Assembly (NCBI GenBank): GCA_016177865.1
Contig: JACOUJ010000130.1
Coordinates: forward strand, 1 to 5,751
Length of the DNA: 5,751 nucleotides
Direction of reading: 5' to 3'
DNA from: Candidatus Rokuibacteriota bacterium
Lineage (GTDB): Bacteria > Methylomirabilota > Methylomirabilia > Rokubacteriales > JACOUJ01
The position numbers and the translations under genes are program-made. How positions within the stretch are numbered: the stretch's first letter is position 1; each line of letters begins with the position of its first letter. Below the pieces are notes generated by a model. That model did not search any database. It worked only from the letters and a program-made list of their open reading frames with translations, and was not told the origin of the DNA. Positions 1 to 5,751 of the stretch are shown here, piece after piece.

Positions 1-76
1 TCTTGAGCAGTTCGATGTCGGCATCGGAGAGCGGCGGGATGACCTCCTTGATGCCGTCAGCCGCGCTCTTGATCAT
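1..76 (-). CDS. Probable fumarate hydratase class I, beta subunit (3' end outside window)
   Basis: Only the first 25 codons are in the window. The peptide starts MIKSAADGIKEVIPPLSDAD and continues IELLK at the edge. The pattern PPLSDADIELLK matches the start of class I fumarase beta subunits (TPLSEEDIRxLKxGD, the lead-in to the swivel domain that completes the active site with alpha). The position directly after alpha on the same strand supports the call strongly; the peptide alone would be weak evidence. The N-terminus is a few residues longer than in many relatives. The gene is 87 bases after the alpha stop, a wider gap than elsewhere in this operon, and the gap is filled by two stem-loops. 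If the beta gene is intact further on, an isolated break in alpha is easier to see as recent or artefactual. Confidence 0.68.
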   Translation of the reverse strand, partial: MIKSAADGIKEVIPPLSDADIELLK

Positions 77-81
77 GTTAT

Positions 82-86
82 CCCTC
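82..86 (-). promoter_or_regulatory. Ribosome binding site of the beta-subunit gene
   Basis: GAGGG lies five bases (ATAAC) before the ATG at 76 and supports that start. It begins two bases after the GC-rich stem-loop at 89-107, an arrangement that could make initiation sensitive to that structure. Confidence 0.6.
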
Positions 87-88
87 GG

Positions 89-107
89 CGGGGGGCTCCG
101 CCCCCCG
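89..107. repeat. GC-only 8-bp stem-loop before the beta-subunit ribosome binding site
   Basis: On the minus strand CGGGGGGC pairs with GCCCCCCG around a GGA loop, a very stable all-GC stem. Its 3' side ends two bases before the GAGGG ribosome binding site of the next gene. No U-tract follows, so termination is not indicated. It could affect ribosome access, mRNA processing or stability between alpha and beta, or be part of a mobile palindromic repeat together with the stem at 131-149. Confidence 0.7.
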
Positions 108-130
108 TCCGAACCACCCCCCGGAAGCTT

Positions 131-149
131 GCGACGGCAAAGCCGTCGC
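131..149. repeat. Perfect 8-bp stem-loop in the alpha-beta gap
   Basis: GCGACGGC and GCCGTCGC form a perfect inverted repeat around a three-base loop (AAA on plus, TTT on minus), 14 bases after the fumarase alpha stop. No T-run follows in the direction of transcription, so it is not a classical intrinsic terminator. It resembles the short palindromic intergenic repeats common in high-GC genomes; copy number elsewhere is unknown. Confidence 0.7.
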
Positions 150-163
150 TCGAACGTCGGGCT

Positions 164-496
164 TCATAAGAGCGCTTCTTTGTGTCGGTGCGCGTGGCAC
201 TCGATCGTTACGGCCACAGGGAGGGAGGTGATGTGGCAGGGATAGGTGAGGATGTGAATCCCCAAGGCCGTGGTGTCGCCACCGTACCCCTGTGGGCCGA
301 TGCCAAGCCGGTTCGCCCGCTCGAGGACCTCCTTCTCCACGGCGTCAATCGCCGGGTCCGGGTTCGGCGTCCCGAGGACACGGAAGAGCGCCTTCTTCGA
401 GAGGAGCGCCGCCTTCTCAAACGTCCCGCCGATCCCCACGCCCGCGATCAAGGGCGGGCAGGCGTCGGGACCGGCGGTCCGGATCGGTTCTCGCAT
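164..496 (-). CDS. C-terminal fragment of fumarase alpha subunit
   Basis: This is the 3' reading frame of the broken alpha gene, 110 residues if read from the ATG at 496. True family sequence begins at IRTAGPDACPP (about residue 5) and runs through GVGIGGTFEKAALLSKKAL, NPDP, LGIGPQGYGGDTTALGIHI and PVAVTIECHAHRH to a normal family C-terminus. It holds the second and third Fe-S cysteines (ACPP and ECHA). The ATG at 496 is a chance start inside the GGATGCGAG codons of the upstream frame. It overlaps the N-terminal fragment by 49 bases and is preceded by AAGG seven bases away, so re-initiation is conceivable. Whether any protein is made from it cannot be told from sequence. Confidence 0.75.
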   Translation of the reverse strand: MREPIRTAGPDACPPLIAGVGIGGTFEKAALLSKKALFRVLGTPNPDPAIDAVEKEVLERANRLGIGPQGYGGDTTALGIHILTYPCHITSLPVAVTIECHAHRHKEALL

Positions 497-939
497 CCGC
501 CCCCCTTCGCCATCAGCATGATCTTGAGCTGCGGCCCCGGCACCACGTCAACATGAATAACCGCCGGCGTGTTATCGCCTGTGTTCTTCCGGTCGAACGG
601 TGACTTGACGATCGAGGCGCGGAGATACCCTTCCGTGTATCCCTGACGGACCCCTTCGTTGATCGCATCCCCCAGCAGTCCCCCGGCGATGTGCACGTCC
701 TGGCCCAGCTCGACGAAGCAGACCACGAAGCCTGTGTCCTGACAGTATGGAATCCTCTGGGTCCGGGCAAGCTGGGCATTCTCCTTGAGCATCTGAAGGA
801 CTTGCTTCCCCGCGGCGGAACGCTCCGTGCCGAGCGCTCGATCGAAGGCCCGGAGCATATCCGGCTCGAGCTCGTAGTTCGCCTCCACGCAGAGCTTCTT
901 GACTGCGTCGGTGATGGCCGAGACGTGAATCTCTCTCAT
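448..939 (-). CDS. N-terminal fragment of fumarase alpha subunit
   Basis: This is the 5' reading frame of the broken alpha gene. MREIHVSAITDAVKKLC opens the protein, followed by PYCQDTG with Fe-S ligand C66, GGLLGDAINEGVRQGYTEGYLR (in part the family core) and the KSPFDRKNTGDNTPAVIH segment. It ends with about 12 unrelated residues after KGGGCEN at a TGA. The ATG at 939 is preferred over an upstream in-frame Met at 1110, because the family starts here and the extension only reads the VOC gene out of frame. A purine-rich GGAAAG five bases before the start is a weak ribosome binding site. The TGATG overlap with the VOC stop suggests coupling. With one of three cluster cysteines, this fragment cannot be a working fumarase subunit alone. 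Confidence 0.8.
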   Translation of the reverse strand: MREIHVSAITDAVKKLCVEANYELEPDMLRAFDRALGTERSAAGKQVLQMLKENAQLARTQRIPYCQDTGFVVCFVELGQDVHIAGGLLGDAINEGVRQGYTEGYLRASIVKSPFDRKNTGDNTPAVIHVDVVPGPQLKIMLMAKGGGCENRSGPPVPTPARP

Positions 940-1454
940 CAGTTCTTTCCGGCCGTCTGGGCCATCGCTACCTGGGCGCGCCGCTTCATCTCTTTCGGCG
1001 TGACGTCTTCCTTGTGGGTCGCAAGCCCCCACTGGTTGCCGAAGGGGTCCTCGATCTGGCCGTACCGGTCGCCCCAGAACATGTCGGCCAGCGGCCTCAG
1101 GACCTTGCACCCGGCGTCCACGGCTCGCTTGAAGGTTGTGTCGACGTTGGGCACGTAGAGAAAGAGAGCCACGGTTGTGCCGCCGAGGGACGTCGGTGCG
1201 CGGCAGGTACTCATCCCAGGCATCTCATCACTCAGCATGACGACAGAGTCGCCGATGCGGAGCTCGGCGTGCACGATGCTCTTGCCGTCCGGGCCAGGCA
1301 TGCGCGTCAGTTCCTTGGCGGTGAACACACGCTTGTAGAAATCGATCGCCTGCGCCGCGTCTCGAACGGTGAGATAGGGCGTCACCGTGTGGTAGCCCTT
1401 GGGAACGGGTGTGACCCTCTTCTTCGCAACCGCCTTCTTCTTGGTTTTTTTCAT
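939..1454 (-). CDS. PhnB-like VOC superfamily protein (glyoxalase/bleomycin-resistance fold)
   Basis: This is a small 171-residue protein of the vicinal-oxygen-chelate superfamily, in the PhnB-like group; its substrate is unknown. The family signature GYHTVTPYL is at 20-28, followed by the helix AAQAIDFYKRVF (33-44), MPGPDGKSIVHAELRIGD (52-69) and the second module ending EDPFGNQWGLATH (135-147). H22, H62 and E135 are candidate metal ligands by analogy with VOC enzymes. The N-terminus is strongly basic: 8 of the first 13 residues are Lys or Arg. It has no signal peptide or membrane segment, so it is probably cytoplasmic. The start at 1454 has GGAG seven bases upstream. It sits between mdh and fumarase alpha, 19 bases after mdh, with its TGA overlapping the next ATG. 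It does not look like methylmalonyl-CoA epimerase. A role in metabolite repair or detoxification is only a guess. Confidence 0.88.
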   Translation of the reverse strand: MKKTKKKAVAKKRVTPVPKGYHTVTPYLTVRDAAQAIDFYKRVFTAKELTRMPGPDGKSIVHAELRIGDSVVMLSDEMPGMSTCRAPTSLGGTTVALFLYVPNVDTTFKRAVDAGCKVLRPLADMFWGDRYGQIEDPFGNQWGLATHKEDVTPKEMKRRAQVAMAQTAGKN

Positions 1455-1473
1455 GGCCTCTCTCCGAATGCGA

Positions 1474-2400
1474 TCAGAGTTTCAGTTTGTCCACCAGTTC
1501 TTTGACGGCGTGGGCCGACTTTCTGAGGGCCGCCGCTTCGTCCGGCGTGAGCTTGATCTCGACAATCTGCTCGATTCCTCTCCGACCGAGCTTGACCGGC
1601 ACGCCAACGAAGAGGCCGTTGATCCCGTACTCCCCTTCCAGGTAGGCGGCGCAGGGAAGAATCTTCTTCTTGTCCCGAAGAATCGCCTCGACCATCTCCG
1701 TGGCGGAGGCCCCAGGGGCGTAGAAGGCGCTGCCGGCCTTCAGGAGGCTCACGATCTCCGCCCCACCGTTGGCCGTCCGCTCCACCAGCGCCACGATTCG
1801 CTCCTTCGGAAGAAGCTCGGTGATCGGGATCCCTGCCACCGTGGAGTAGCGCGGCAGGGGGACCATCGTGTCGCCGTGACCTCCGAGGACGAAGGCCGTC
1901 ACGTTCTCCACAGAGACGCCGAGCTCCTGGGCAATGAAGGCGCGGAAACGGGCTGAGTCGAGGATCCCCGCCATCCCGATCACCCGGTGCTTCGGGAAAC
2001 CGGAAACCCGGAATGCGAGTTGGGCCATGGCGTCGAGGGGGTTTGTGACCACGATCAGGATCGCGTTGGGCGAATAGCGGACCACCTGTTCCACGACCCC
2101 CTTAATGATCTCGGCGTTCTTGAAGAGGAGGTCGTCCCGGCTCATGCCGGGCTTCCGCGCCAGACCTGCCGTGATCACCACGATATCGGAATCGGTCGTA
2201 TCTTTGTAGTCGTTCGATCCCACGAGGTGGCAGTCATACCGCTGGACCGGCCCGGCCTGGAGGAGGTCCAGCGCCTTGCCTTGAGGCAGCCCTTCGATCA
2301 CGTCGGTGAGCACGACATCGGCCAGCCCCTTCTCAACGACATACTGGGCGACGGTCGCGCCGACGTTTCCCGCCCCGACCACGGTGACTTTGGGTCGCAT
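1474..2400 (-). CDS. mdh: Malate dehydrogenase, LDH-like NAD-dependent type
   Basis: This enzyme oxidises malate to oxaloacetate with NAD+ (EC 1.1.1.37). The protein is 308 residues, normal for the LDH-like bacterial MDH group. The Rossmann glycine motif GAGNVG is at 9-14. Asp33, at the end of the second strand (LTD), indicates NAD rather than NADP. The mobile-loop arginines are R82 and R88 in RKPGMSRDDL; Arg at 82, where lactate dehydrogenases carry Gln, points to malate/oxaloacetate. N120 (VTNPLD), D148 and R151 (GILDSARFR) and the catalytic H175 (GGHGD) are all present. The frame stays open further upstream into icd, but the ATG at 2400 is chosen because MRPKVTVVGAG is the family N-terminus and GGAGG lies seven bases before it. 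The TAATG junction with icd suggests translational coupling. The VOC gene follows after 19 bases. Confidence 0.97.
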   Translation of the reverse strand: MRPKVTVVGAGNVGATVAQYVVEKGLADVVLTDVIEGLPQGKALDLLQAGPVQRYDCHLVGSNDYKDTTDSDIVVITAGLARKPGMSRDDLLFKNAEIIKGVVEQVVRYSPNAILIVVTNPLDAMAQLAFRVSGFPKHRVIGMAGILDSARFRAFIAQELGVSVENVTAFVLGGHGDTMVPLPRYSTVAGIPITELLPKERIVALVERTANGGAEIVSLLKAGSAFYAPGASATEMVEAILRDKKKILPCAAYLEGEYGINGLFVGVPVKLGRRGIEQIVEIKLTPDEAAALRKSAHAVKELVDKLKL

Positions 2401-3662
2401 TAAAGGGCCTCCATGTTTTTGACAATCGCGGTGCCGAATTCGGAGCACTTCACTTCCTTCGCCCCGTCCATCAGGCGGGCGAAGTCGTAGGTCACGGTCT
2501 TCTGTTGGATCGTCTTCTCGAGTCCGGCGATGATCCGGTCCGCCGCCTCGTTCCATCCGAGGTAGCGGAACATCATCTCCCCGGAGAGGATGAGGGAGCC
2601 CGGATTCACCTTGTCCTGGCCCGTGTATTTGGGAGCGGTCCCGTGGGTGGCCTCGAAGAGGGCGTGTCCCGTCTCGTAGTTGACGTTGGCGCCGGGGGAA
2701 ATCCCGATCCCGCCCACCTGCGCCGCCAGCGCGTCAGAGATGTAGTCGCCGTTCAGGTTCGTGCTCGCGATCACGTCGAACTCGTCAGGGCGCGTCAGGA
2801 TCTGCTGTAGGAACGCGTCCGTGATGGCATCCTTGATCAGGATTTTCCCCGCGGGCGGCTTCCCCCCGCACTCCTCCCAGCTCACCGTCCGGTCCGAGAA
2901 CTCCCGCTTGGCCAGGGCATAGCCCCATCGCATGAACGAGCCCTCGGTGTACTTCTGGATGTTCCCCTTGTGGACGAGCGTGACGTTTCTCCGGTTCTGC
3001 TCGATCGCGTAGCGGAGCGCCGCCCGGATCAGGCGTTCGGACCCTTCAATCGATACCGGCTTGATGCCGATGCTGGAGCTTTCCGGAAAACGGATCTTCT
3101 TGACGCCCATCTCCTTTTGAAGGAATGCGACAATCTTCCGGGCCTCGGGCGTCCTGGCGTCCCACTCGATCCCCGCGTAGATGTCCTCGGTGTTCTCCCG
3201 AAAAATGACCATGTCCACCAGCTCCGGCCGCTTCACCGGGGACGGGACCCCCTTGAAGTAGCGAACAGGCCGGAGGCAGACGTAGAGGTCCAAGACCTGG
3301 CGAAGGGTCACGTTGAGGCTCCGGAATCCCTCGCCGATCGGCGTCGTGAGGGGTCCCTTGATGGCCACCAGGTATTCACGGATGGCGTCCAGGGTTTCGT
3401 CAGGAAGGAGGTTGGCGGGGCAGTCGGCCCCGTATACGGGCTTTGCCTTCTCGCCCGCGTAGGTCTCCAGCCACGCGATCGCGCGACGTCCGCCATAGGC
3501 CTGCGCCACGGCGGCATCGAAGACGCGAACCGAGGCTTGCCAGATGTCGGGACCGGTGCCGTCGCCTTCGATGAAAGGGATGATCGGGTGATCGGGCACG
3601 CGGAGCTTGCCGTGCTCGATTGTGATCTTCTGTCCGGTGGGAATCTTCACTTTAGAAGGCAT
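2400..3662 (-). CDS. icd: NADP-dependent isocitrate dehydrogenase
   Basis: This enzyme oxidatively decarboxylates isocitrate to 2-oxoglutarate and yields NADPH (EC 1.1.1.42). The 420-residue protein aligns almost end to end with E. coli Icd (416 aa). Substrate-binding residues are in FRSLNVTLRQ (S115, N117, R121), with R131, R155, Y162, K232 (HKGN) and D306/D310 (NGDYISD) also present. NADP specificity is supported by K345-Y346 in HGTAPKY and by Y392 and R396 in TYDFARLMDG, the positions that bind the 2'-phosphate in E. coli Icd; NAD-type enzymes differ there. The start at 3662 has AGGGAG six bases upstream and an N-terminus like that of E. coli (SKV...PxGxKIT). The gene sits 20 bases after aconitase. 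Its TAA stop overlaps the mdh ATG by one base. S115 corresponds to the E. coli serine phosphorylated by AceK, but no aceK is visible here. Confidence 0.97.
   Translation of the reverse strand: MPSKVKIPTGQKITIEHGKLRVPDHPIIPFIEGDGTGPDIWQASVRVFDAAVAQAYGGRRAIAWLETYAGEKAKPVYGADCPANLLPDETLDAIREYLVAIKGPLTTPIGEGFRSLNVTLRQVLDLYVCLRPVRYFKGVPSPVKRPELVDMVIFRENTEDIYAGIEWDARTPEARKIVAFLQKEMGVKKIRFPESSSIGIKPVSIEGSERLIRAALRYAIEQNRRNVTLVHKGNIQKYTEGSFMRWGYALAKREFSDRTVSWEECGGKPPAGKILIKDAITDAFLQQILTRPDEFDVIASTNLNGDYISDALAAQVGGIGISPGANVNYETGHALFEATHGTAPKYTGQDKVNPGSLILSGEMMFRYLGWNEAADRIIAGLEKTIQQKTVTYDFARLMDGAKEVKCSEFGTAIVKNMEAL
2408..2412 (-). promoter_or_regulatory. Ribosome binding site of mdh inside the icd 3' end
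   Basis: A perfect GGAGG lies seven bases before the ATG at 2400, within the last codons of icd. It decides the mdh start over the open upstream extension. Together with the one-base TAATG overlap it fits re-initiation by ribosomes finishing icd. Confidence 0.75.
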
Positions 3663-3682
3663 TTACGTCTCCCTGAATCGCG

Positions 3683-5751
3683 TCACTTCGCCGCCTTCAG
3701 GGCAGACCCCGCGCGAAACCAGCGGATCTGCTCCTGCGTAAAGGTATGGTTGGCCGTGATCGTCAAGGTCTTGCCATCCGGCTTTTTCACGATCACCTGG
3801 ACGGACTTGCCCGGGGCCAGGCTTGCGAGCCCCACAACGCTCACCCGGTCCTCCGCGTCGAACCGGTCGTAGCCCCCGGGATCGGCGAAGGTCAGTGGGA
3901 GAATCCCCTGCTTCTTGAGATTCGTCTCGTGGATCCGGGCAAAGCTCTTGACGATGACCGCGCGCACGCCGAGATGGCGCGGCGACATGGCGGCGTGCTC
4001 GCGGCTCGATCCCTCCCCGTAGTTCTCCTCGCCCAGGGCGACCGAGCCCACGCCCTTCGCCTTGTACCGACGCGCGATCTGGGTGATCGGAATCCCGCGC
4101 TCCCCGCTCAGGACGTCAATCCCTTTCCCCGCCTCGCCCGTGAAGGCGTTGACGGCCGCAAGGAACATGTTGTCGCTGATCTTGTCCAGATGTCCGCGGT
4201 AACGAAGCCAGGGCCCCGCGGGCGAGATGTGATCCGTCGTCGTCTTCCCTTTGCATTTGATCAGGATGGGGAGATCCATGAAGTCCTGCCCGTCCCACTC
4301 CGGGAACGGCTCGAGAAGCTGAAGCCGCTCACTCCCCGGCGCGATCTCGATTCGCACCGACTCTCCGTCCTCGGCTGGAGGCTCGTACCCCTCGTGGCCG
4401 CGGACGAATCCCTCGCTCGGGAACTCCTCGGCCTCAGGCGGGGTGAAGCGGAAGCGCTTGCCGTCCGGCGTCTCGAGGGTGTCGTGAACCGGATCGAACT
4501 CGAGGGTGCCGGCGAAGGCCAGGGCGGTGACGATCTCGGGACTGGTAAGGAAGGAGAGGGTGGCGGCGCTCCCATCGTTCCGCCCGGGGAAGTTCCGGTT
4601 GAACGACGAGACGATCGAGTTCGTCTCATCCTTTCGGACATCCTCCCGCTTCCACTGCCCGATACACGGGCCGCAGGCGTTGGCCAGGACGGTCCCCCCC
4701 ATCTCCTCGAAGCTCCGGATGATGCCGTCGCGCTTGATGGTCTGGTAGACCATCTCCGAGCCCGGCGTGATCAAGAAGTACGTCTTGGCTTTGAGGCCGG
4801 CCTTGGCCCCCTGCATGGCGAGGTGGGCGGCCCGGCGCATATCCTCGTAAGACGAGTTGGTGCACGAGCCGATGAGGGCCGCCTTGAGCCCGGCCGGCCA
4901 CCTGTGCTCCCGGACCTCCGCGGCGAGCTTGGAGATCGGGCGGGCCCGGTCCGGGGAATGCGGGCCGACGACGTGGGGCTCGAGCGTGGAGAGGTCGATC
5001 TCCACCACCTGATCGTAGAATTTCTCCGGCGCGTCGGCCACCTCCGGGTCCGCCCTGAGAAGCTCTCGGTGTCGCTCCGCCAATTCCGCCAGCTCGGCTC
5101 GTCCCGTGGCGCGGAGGTAGCCCGCCATCCGGTCGTCGAAGGGGAAGACGGAGGTGGTGGCCCCCAGCTCGGCCCCCATATTGCAGATCGTCGCCTTTCC
5201 CGTGCAGCTCACCGACTCGGCCCCGGGACCGAAATACTCCACGACCTTGTTGGTCCCCCCTTTGACGGTGAGCAGGCCGCAGAGGTAAGTGATCACGTCC
5301 TTGGGCGCGGTCCACCCTGAAATCTTGCCGGTGAGCTTGACCCCGATCAGACGCGGATGAAGCACCTCCCACGGAAGGCCGGCCATCGCCTCGGCGCAGT
5401 CGGCCCCGCCGACCCCGACCGCGAGCATTCCGAGCCCCCCCCCGTTCGGGGTGTGGGAATCGGCGCCGATCATGAGCCCGCCGGGAAACGCGTAATTCTC
5501 CAGGACGACCTGATGGATAATCCCCGAGCCCGGCTTCCAGAAGCCGATCCCGTACTTTCGCGAGGCAGAACGAAGGAAGTCATAGACTTCGCGATTCTCG
5601 CTGATGGCGCGTTCAGTATCCGCGGCGGCGCCGGTCTGCGCCCGGATCAGGTGGTCGCAGTGAACCGTCGTCGGGACCGCCACGCGCTGACGCCCGGACT
5701 GCATGAACTGGAGGATCACCATTTGCCCCGTCACATCCTGCATGGCGACAC
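3683..5751 (-). CDS. acn: Aconitate hydratase, mitochondrial-like type (5' end outside window)
   Basis: Aconitase interconverts citrate and isocitrate through cis-aconitate in the cytoplasm, using a [4Fe-4S] cluster. Residues are counted from the Met at 5743. DSHTPN is at 95-100. Cluster cysteines are C294 (in GSCTNSSYED), C357 and C360 (ACGPCIGQW); the 63- and 3-residue spacing equals that of human ACO2. The swivel-domain active-site motif GEGSSREH is at 576-583, and the C-terminus ends WFRAGSAL as in mitochondrial aconitases. That whole-length resemblance separates it from the AcnA/IRP1 and AcnB types. The Met at 5743 is probably internal: the frame stays open to the window edge (Val-Ala precede it), and VAMQDVTGQM matches the internal RVAMQDAT segment of the family. 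I estimate 60-90 N-terminal residues are missing. It is the first gene of the visible operon, 20 bases before isocitrate dehydrogenase. The symbol is generic; identity is secure. Confidence 0.96.
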   Translation of the reverse strand, partial: VAMQDVTGQMVILQFMQSGRQRVAVPTTVHCDHLIRAQTGAAADTERAISENREVYDFLRSASRKYGIGFWKPGSGIIHQVVLENYAFPGGLMIGADSHTPNGGGLGMLAVGVGGADCAEAMAGLPWEVLHPRLIGVKLTGKISGWTAPKDVITYLCGLLTVKGGTNKVVEYFGPGAESVSCTGKATICNMGAELGATTSVFPFDDRMAGYLRATGRAELAELAERHRELLRADPEVADAPEKFYDQVVEIDLSTLEPHVVGPHSPDRARPISKLAAEVREHRWPAGLKAALIGSCTNSSYEDMRRAAHLAMQGAKAGLKAKTYFLITPGSEMVYQTIKRDGIIRSFEEMGGTVLANACGPCIGQWKREDVRKDETNSIVSSFNRNFPGRNDGSAATLSFLTSPEIVTALAFAGTLEFDPVHDTLETPDGKRFRFTPPEAEEFPSEGFVRGHEGYEPPAEDGESVRIEIAPGSERLQLLEPFPEWDGQDFMDLPILIKCKGKTTTDHISPAGPWLRYRGHLDKISDNMFLAAVNAFTGEAGKGIDVLSGERGIPITQIARRYKAKGVGSVALGEENYGEGSSREHAAMSPRHLGVRAVIVKSFARIHETNLKKQGILPLTFADPGGYDRFDAEDRVSVVGLASLAPGKSVQVIVKKPDGKTLTITANHTFTQEQIRWFRAGSALKAAK

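Larger units (their letters stand above)
164..939 (-). pseudogene. Fumarate hydratase class I, alpha subunit, broken by out-of-frame deletion
   Basis: The intact subunit would carry the [4Fe-4S] domain of the two-subunit class I fumarase (fumarate to malate, EC 4.2.1.2) and pair with a beta subunit. The first 151 residues read in one frame up to KGGGCEN. The family sequence then resumes in another frame at IRTAGPDACPP, near base 484. The joined halves total 257 residues against about 280 for the family. Cysteine spacing gives the size of the gap: C66 (PYCQDTG) to the CPP cysteine is 94 residues here but about 119 in FumA/TtdA, while CPP to the CHAHRH cysteine is 87, as in TtdA. I therefore infer that about 24 codons (near 73 bp) are missing. 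L-tartrate dehydratase alpha is a paralogous alternative, but the mdh neighbourhood favours fumarase. The loss may be real or an assembly error. Confidence 0.85.

Noticed and set aside
89..149. Intrinsic transcription terminator between fumarase alpha and beta
   Set aside because: Both stems are strong but neither is followed by a run of T on the transcribed strand, and an apparent partner gene starts directly after.
448..496. Programmed ribosomal frameshift in fumarase alpha
   Set aside because: About 24 conserved residues are missing as well as the frame change, and shifting frame would not restore them.
940..1110. Upstream extension of the fumarase alpha fragment to a Met at 1110
   Set aside because: The extra 57 residues are an out-of-frame reading of the VOC gene; the family N-terminus begins at the ATG at 939.
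1445..1451. T7 run on the plus strand as a terminator tail, or a slippery A7 near the VOC start
   Set aside because: It encodes Lys codons 2-3 of the VOC protein, has no hairpin before it on the plus strand, and the lysine-rich start is common in this family; slippage cannot be judged from sequence.
2401..2556. Upstream extension of malate dehydrogenase into icd
   Set aside because: The extra 52 residues are an out-of-frame reading of icd; MRPKVTVVGAG at 2400 with a perfect GGAGG is the natural start.
2970..3872. 300-codon plus-strand open frame across the icd/aconitase junction
   Set aside because: It lies antisense to two conserved genes with recognisable catalytic residues and matches no family that I know; it is a GC-driven shadow frame.
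3746..5320. Long 524-codon open frame on the plus strand opposite aconitase
   Set aside because: It is fully antisense to a clearly recognised aconitase, has Arg/Gly/Asp/Val-heavy low-information composition typical of the complement of high-GC codons, and shows no family motif.
1..5751. CRISPR array, tRNA/rRNA, insertion sequence, phage or defence genes
   Set aside because: No spaced direct repeats, no recognisable RNA genes, no transposase or integrase motifs; apart from the short gap at 77-163 the window is covered by metabolic genes.

Overview
This window is one strand-consistent block of TCA-cycle genes, all read on the minus strand (right to left). It comes from a high-GC bacterium, judged by eye from C/G-rich third codon positions. 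In transcription order it holds an aconitase of the mitochondrial-like type (5' end cut off by the window edge), an E. coli-type NADP-dependent isocitrate dehydrogenase, an LDH-like NAD malate dehydrogenase, a small PhnB-like VOC (glyoxalase/bleomycin-resistance fold) protein, the alpha subunit of a class I (iron-sulfur) two-subunit fumarate hydratase, and the first 25 codons of what is probably the matching beta subunit. The combination of mitochondrial-type aconitase, E. coli-type Icd, LDH-like Mdh and two-part class I fumarase suggests an environmental lineage such as Methylomirabilota/Rokubacteria or a deltaproteobacterial relative. That placement is inference and is weakly held.

Layout: aconitase fills 5751-3683. 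Isocitrate dehydrogenase follows after 20 bases (3662-2400). Its TAA stop shares one base with the ATG of malate dehydrogenase (2400-1474). The VOC gene begins 19 bases later (1454-939), and its TGA shares one base with the ATG of fumarase alpha (939-164). An 87-base gap carrying two strong stem-loops separates alpha from the beta start at 76. No promoter, terminator or RNA gene is visible, so the transcription start should lie beyond 5751 and the operon continues past base 1.

The enzymes cover citrate to isocitrate to 2-oxoglutarate, and fumarate to malate to oxaloacetate. Citrate synthase, 2-oxoglutarate dehydrogenase, succinyl-CoA synthetase and succinate dehydrogenase are not in the window.

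The main anomaly is in fumarase alpha. The gene is broken near base 485, where about 24 codons (an estimated 73 bp) are missing and the frame shifts, although all three predicted Fe-S cysteines survive, split across the two halves. This is either a real out-of-frame deletion or an assembly error. The other points of interest are the unexplained VOC gene inside the operon and the stem-loops placed directly before the beta-subunit ribosome binding site. I see no novel multi-gene system here; most of the window is ordinary central metabolism.
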